Shown in pieces: positions 62,584 through 64,000 of a stretch of 64,000 bases of DNA (positions are counted from its first letter, which is position 1; every line of letters starts with the position of its first letter). A program made the translations under genes and the position numbers. Source of the DNA: Lachnospiraceae bacterium (GTDB lineage Bacteria > Bacillota > Clostridia > Lachnospirales > Lachnospiraceae); the NCBI GenBank assembly GCA_017550535.1, contig JAFZOS010000040.1, positions 50,319 to 114,318 on the forward strand, in the 5' to 3' direction. The notes beneath the pieces were generated by a model, which was given only the letters and a program-made list of their open reading frames with translations, did not search any database and had not been told where the DNA came from.

Positions 62584-63027
62584 ATGGAGGTTTCAACTAA
62601 GCTTTTTGGTCAGATCAACGTTAGTGATGACAAGATCATCGATTTTCCGGAAGGCATTCTCGGATTCCCGGAGCTTAAAAAGTTTACTCTTATGTATGAC
62701 AATGAGAAGAATACGGCAGGCGGAATGAATTTTCTCGTTTCCCTTGATGAGCCGGCATTCGCAATGCCTGTTGTTCCGGCACTTGTTGTTCAGGACGGAT
62801 ATTCACCTAAGTTCAATGAGGATATAGAGGCAACCATAGGCAAGCTTACCGAGGATAATGCACTTGTGCTTGTTACGATGACCATCCCGGCTGATGTTAC
62901 CAAGATGACGGTAAACTTAAATGCCCCGATCGTTATCAATGCAGATACTAAGAAGGGTATCCAGTCTGTTGTGGAGAATGAGGATTACGATGTTAAGTGT
63001 CCTATTTATGATAAGCTTAAGAAGTAA
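62584..63027 (+). CDS. fliW: Flagellar assembly factor FliW
   Basis: 147 aa. FliW binds flagellin and CsrA in a switch controlling flagellin translation. Family marks are the start FGQINVSDDKIIDFPEGILGFPELKKF, the central PVVPALVVQDGYSP and the C-terminal MTVNLNAPIVINADTKKGIQSV. It implies a motile, or once motile, organism. csrA, its usual neighbour, is not in the window. AAAGGAG precedes the ATG. A strong terminator follows. Confidence 0.95.
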   Translation: MEVSTKLFGQINVSDDKIIDFPEGILGFPELKKFTLMYDNEKNTAGGMNFLVSLDEPAFAMPVVPALVVQDGYSPKFNEDIEATIGKLTEDNALVLVTMTIPADVTKMTVNLNAPIVINADTKKGIQSVVENEDYDVKCPIYDKLKK

Positions 63028-63061
63028 TGGTGCATTCAGACAATAATGCGGATTAATTACG

Positions 63062-63107
63062 ACGCTTCTCCATTTTGCGGTTATTCCCGGATGGAGAAGC
63101 GTTTTGA
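63062..63107 (+). terminator. Terminator after fliW
   Basis: ACGCTTCTCCAT (63062-63073) and ATGGAGAAGCGT (63091-63102) form a perfect 12-bp stem with a 17-nt loop, followed by TTTGATT. Confidence 0.85.
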
Positions 63108-63121
63108 TTGAGGGTGTGGAA

Positions 63122-63871
63122 ATGCCGGATCAGTATGTAAGGACAAGGATGCTGCTTGGTGATGAAGCCGTGGACATATTAAGAAGGTCAAGGGTCGCCG
63201 TTTTCGGGATAGGCGGCGTGGGCGGTTATGTGTGCGAGGCTTTGGTACGGAGCGGCGTAGGTGCCTTTGAACTTATAGATAAGGACATTGTCAGCTTAAG
63301 TAACTTAAACAGGCAGATAATAGCATTGCATTCAACGATAGGAAGGTATAAGACCGAGGTCATGAAGGAAAGGATGCTGGATATAGATCCTTCGGTAAAA
63401 GTCAATGTTCATAACTGCTTCTTCCTTCCCGAGAATGCAGGTGAATTTGAGTTTGCGGATTATGACTATGTAGTGGATGCTGTTGATACGGTAACGGCAA
63501 AGCTTGAGATAATAACCAGGGCAAAGGAAGCGGGAGTGCCGGTCATAAGCGCTATGGGGGCCGGAAACAAGCTTGACGGAAGCCGTTTTAAGGCAGCTGA
63601 TATCTATGATACGGATATATGTCCGCTGGCGCGTGTGATGAGGCGGGAGCTTAAAAAACGCGGGATAGGAAGCCTTAAGGTAGTGTACTCTGACGAGGAA
63701 CCGGTAAAGTGCGGCGTATACGATAATACGGATGAACCGCAGGATAAGAAGGGAAGGAGCACGCCGGGAAGCACGGCTTTCGTGCCTTCGGCTGCAGGAC
63801 TCTTAATAGCGGGCGAGGTAGTGAAGGACCTTGGATTAAAAGGTTTAGGGAAAGGGATGGGATATGCTTGA
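63122..63871 (+). CDS. tcdA: E1-like tRNA threonylcarbamoyladenosine dehydratase (TcdA)
   Basis: 249 aa from ATG 63122 (AGGGTG at 5 nt); an upstream in-frame TTG at 63104 is less likely. ThiF/MoeB/E1 fold with ATP-binding GIGGVGGYVCEALVRSG and DKDIVSLSNLNRQIIALHSTIGRYKTEVM, and a later PSAAGLLIAGEVV. TcdA adenylates and cyclises t6A to ct6A at position 37 of ANN-decoding tRNAs. The family also contains ThiF and HesA proteins, but size and motifs fit TcdA. It overlaps the following ABC gene by 8 nt. Confidence 0.9.
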   Translation: MPDQYVRTRMLLGDEAVDILRRSRVAVFGIGGVGGYVCEALVRSGVGAFELIDKDIVSLSNLNRQIIALHSTIGRYKTEVMKERMLDIDPSVKVNVHNCFFLPENAGEFEFADYDYVVDAVDTVTAKLEIITRAKEAGVPVISAMGAGNKLDGSRFKAADIYDTDICPLARVMRRELKKRGIGSLKVVYSDEEPVKCGVYDNTDEPQDKKGRSTPGSTAFVPSAAGLLIAGEVVKDLGLKGLGKGMGYA

Positions 63872-64000
63872 ACTTAAGAACGTTTCCTTCGGAGTCGAAG
63901 GCGGCGGAAACAATGGGATTAAGGAAATAATCCGCGATGTGAGCTTTACGGTGCCGGATGATAAACTGATCGTCATTACCGGTCCCAACGGAGGCGGAAA
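63864..64000 (+). CDS. ABC transporter ATP-binding protein, cut at right edge
   Basis: Only the first 45 codons are inside. The protein begins MLELKNVSFG and reaches VITGPNGGGK, the Walker A motif, after a small Gly/Asn insert. The Walker B and signature motifs lie beyond the edge, so the subfamily cannot be told; the GPNGGGK form recalls SufC-type cassettes. Confidence 0.85.
   Translation, partial: MLELKNVSFGVEGGGNNGIKEIIRDVSFTVPDDKLIVITGPNGGG

Overview
The window is chromosomal DNA from a low-to-moderate GC Firmicute, most likely a plant-fibre-degrading member of the Lachnospiraceae (class Clostridia). This rests on gene order (priA-def-fmt-rsmB-rlmN-stp-prkC-rsgA-rpe), LplABC/YesMN-type sugar systems, a PASTA kinase, FliW, AAGGAG-like ribosome binding sites and a tRNA without an encoded CCA. 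No phage, transposase, CRISPR or rRNA was seen. The species assignment is inference.

Layout. 1-6458: a low-complexity membrane protein (open at the left edge), hisH-hisF-ung, a TPR/MORN membrane protein and lysA. 6514-6770: tRNA-Leu(CAA), a 44-nt tandem repeat and a terminator. 6771-9404: a small unknown gene, trmD and an NhaC-type antiporter. 9407-15385: a tightly overlapping five-gene operon of unknown purpose (dCache-HAMP-SpoIIE phosphatase, ABC_sub_bind-like lipoprotein, four-helix membrane sensor, MFS transporter, GNAT with a Cys-rich tail). 15456-15755: a small orphan gene with a clear promoter.

15854-27448: a xylo-oligosaccharide-type locus with a YesM/YesN two-component system, a carboxylesterase, a solute-binding lipoprotein, two LplB/LplC permeases, a GH43 enzyme and an SGNH esterase. 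27456-30227 (minus strand): a sugar-binding lipoprotein paired with a diguanylate cyclase. 30383-47452: a complete hexuronate locus with a GntR-FCD regulator, KdgF, a DctPQM TRAP transporter, a YcxB-like protein, UxaC, a KDPG aldolase fused to a VOC domain, UxaB, UxaA, UxuA, UxuB, KdgK and a GH115 alpha-glucuronidase. Together these would import xylan fragments and uronates, strip acetyl, arabinosyl/xylosyl and (methyl)glucuronosyl groups in the cytoplasm, and convert glucuronate and galacturonate to KDG, KDPG, pyruvate and glyceraldehyde-3-phosphate. AACATG/CATGTT palindromes in the promoter regions at 30.3 and 31.5 kb suggest local control by the GntR protein.

47561-64000: a MATE exporter, the housekeeping cluster priA to rpe, a UbiA-type prenyltransferase with a HAD phosphatase, a phosphoribosyltransferase-like protein, fliW, a TcdA-like E1 enzyme and the start of an ABC ATPase cut by the right edge.

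Most promising uncharacterised units: the 9.4-15.4 kb phosphatase/binding protein/MFS/GNAT operon, the sugar-binding lipoprotein-diguanylate cyclase pair, the aldolase-VOC fusion, and the operator architecture in front of the TRAP/uronate operon.
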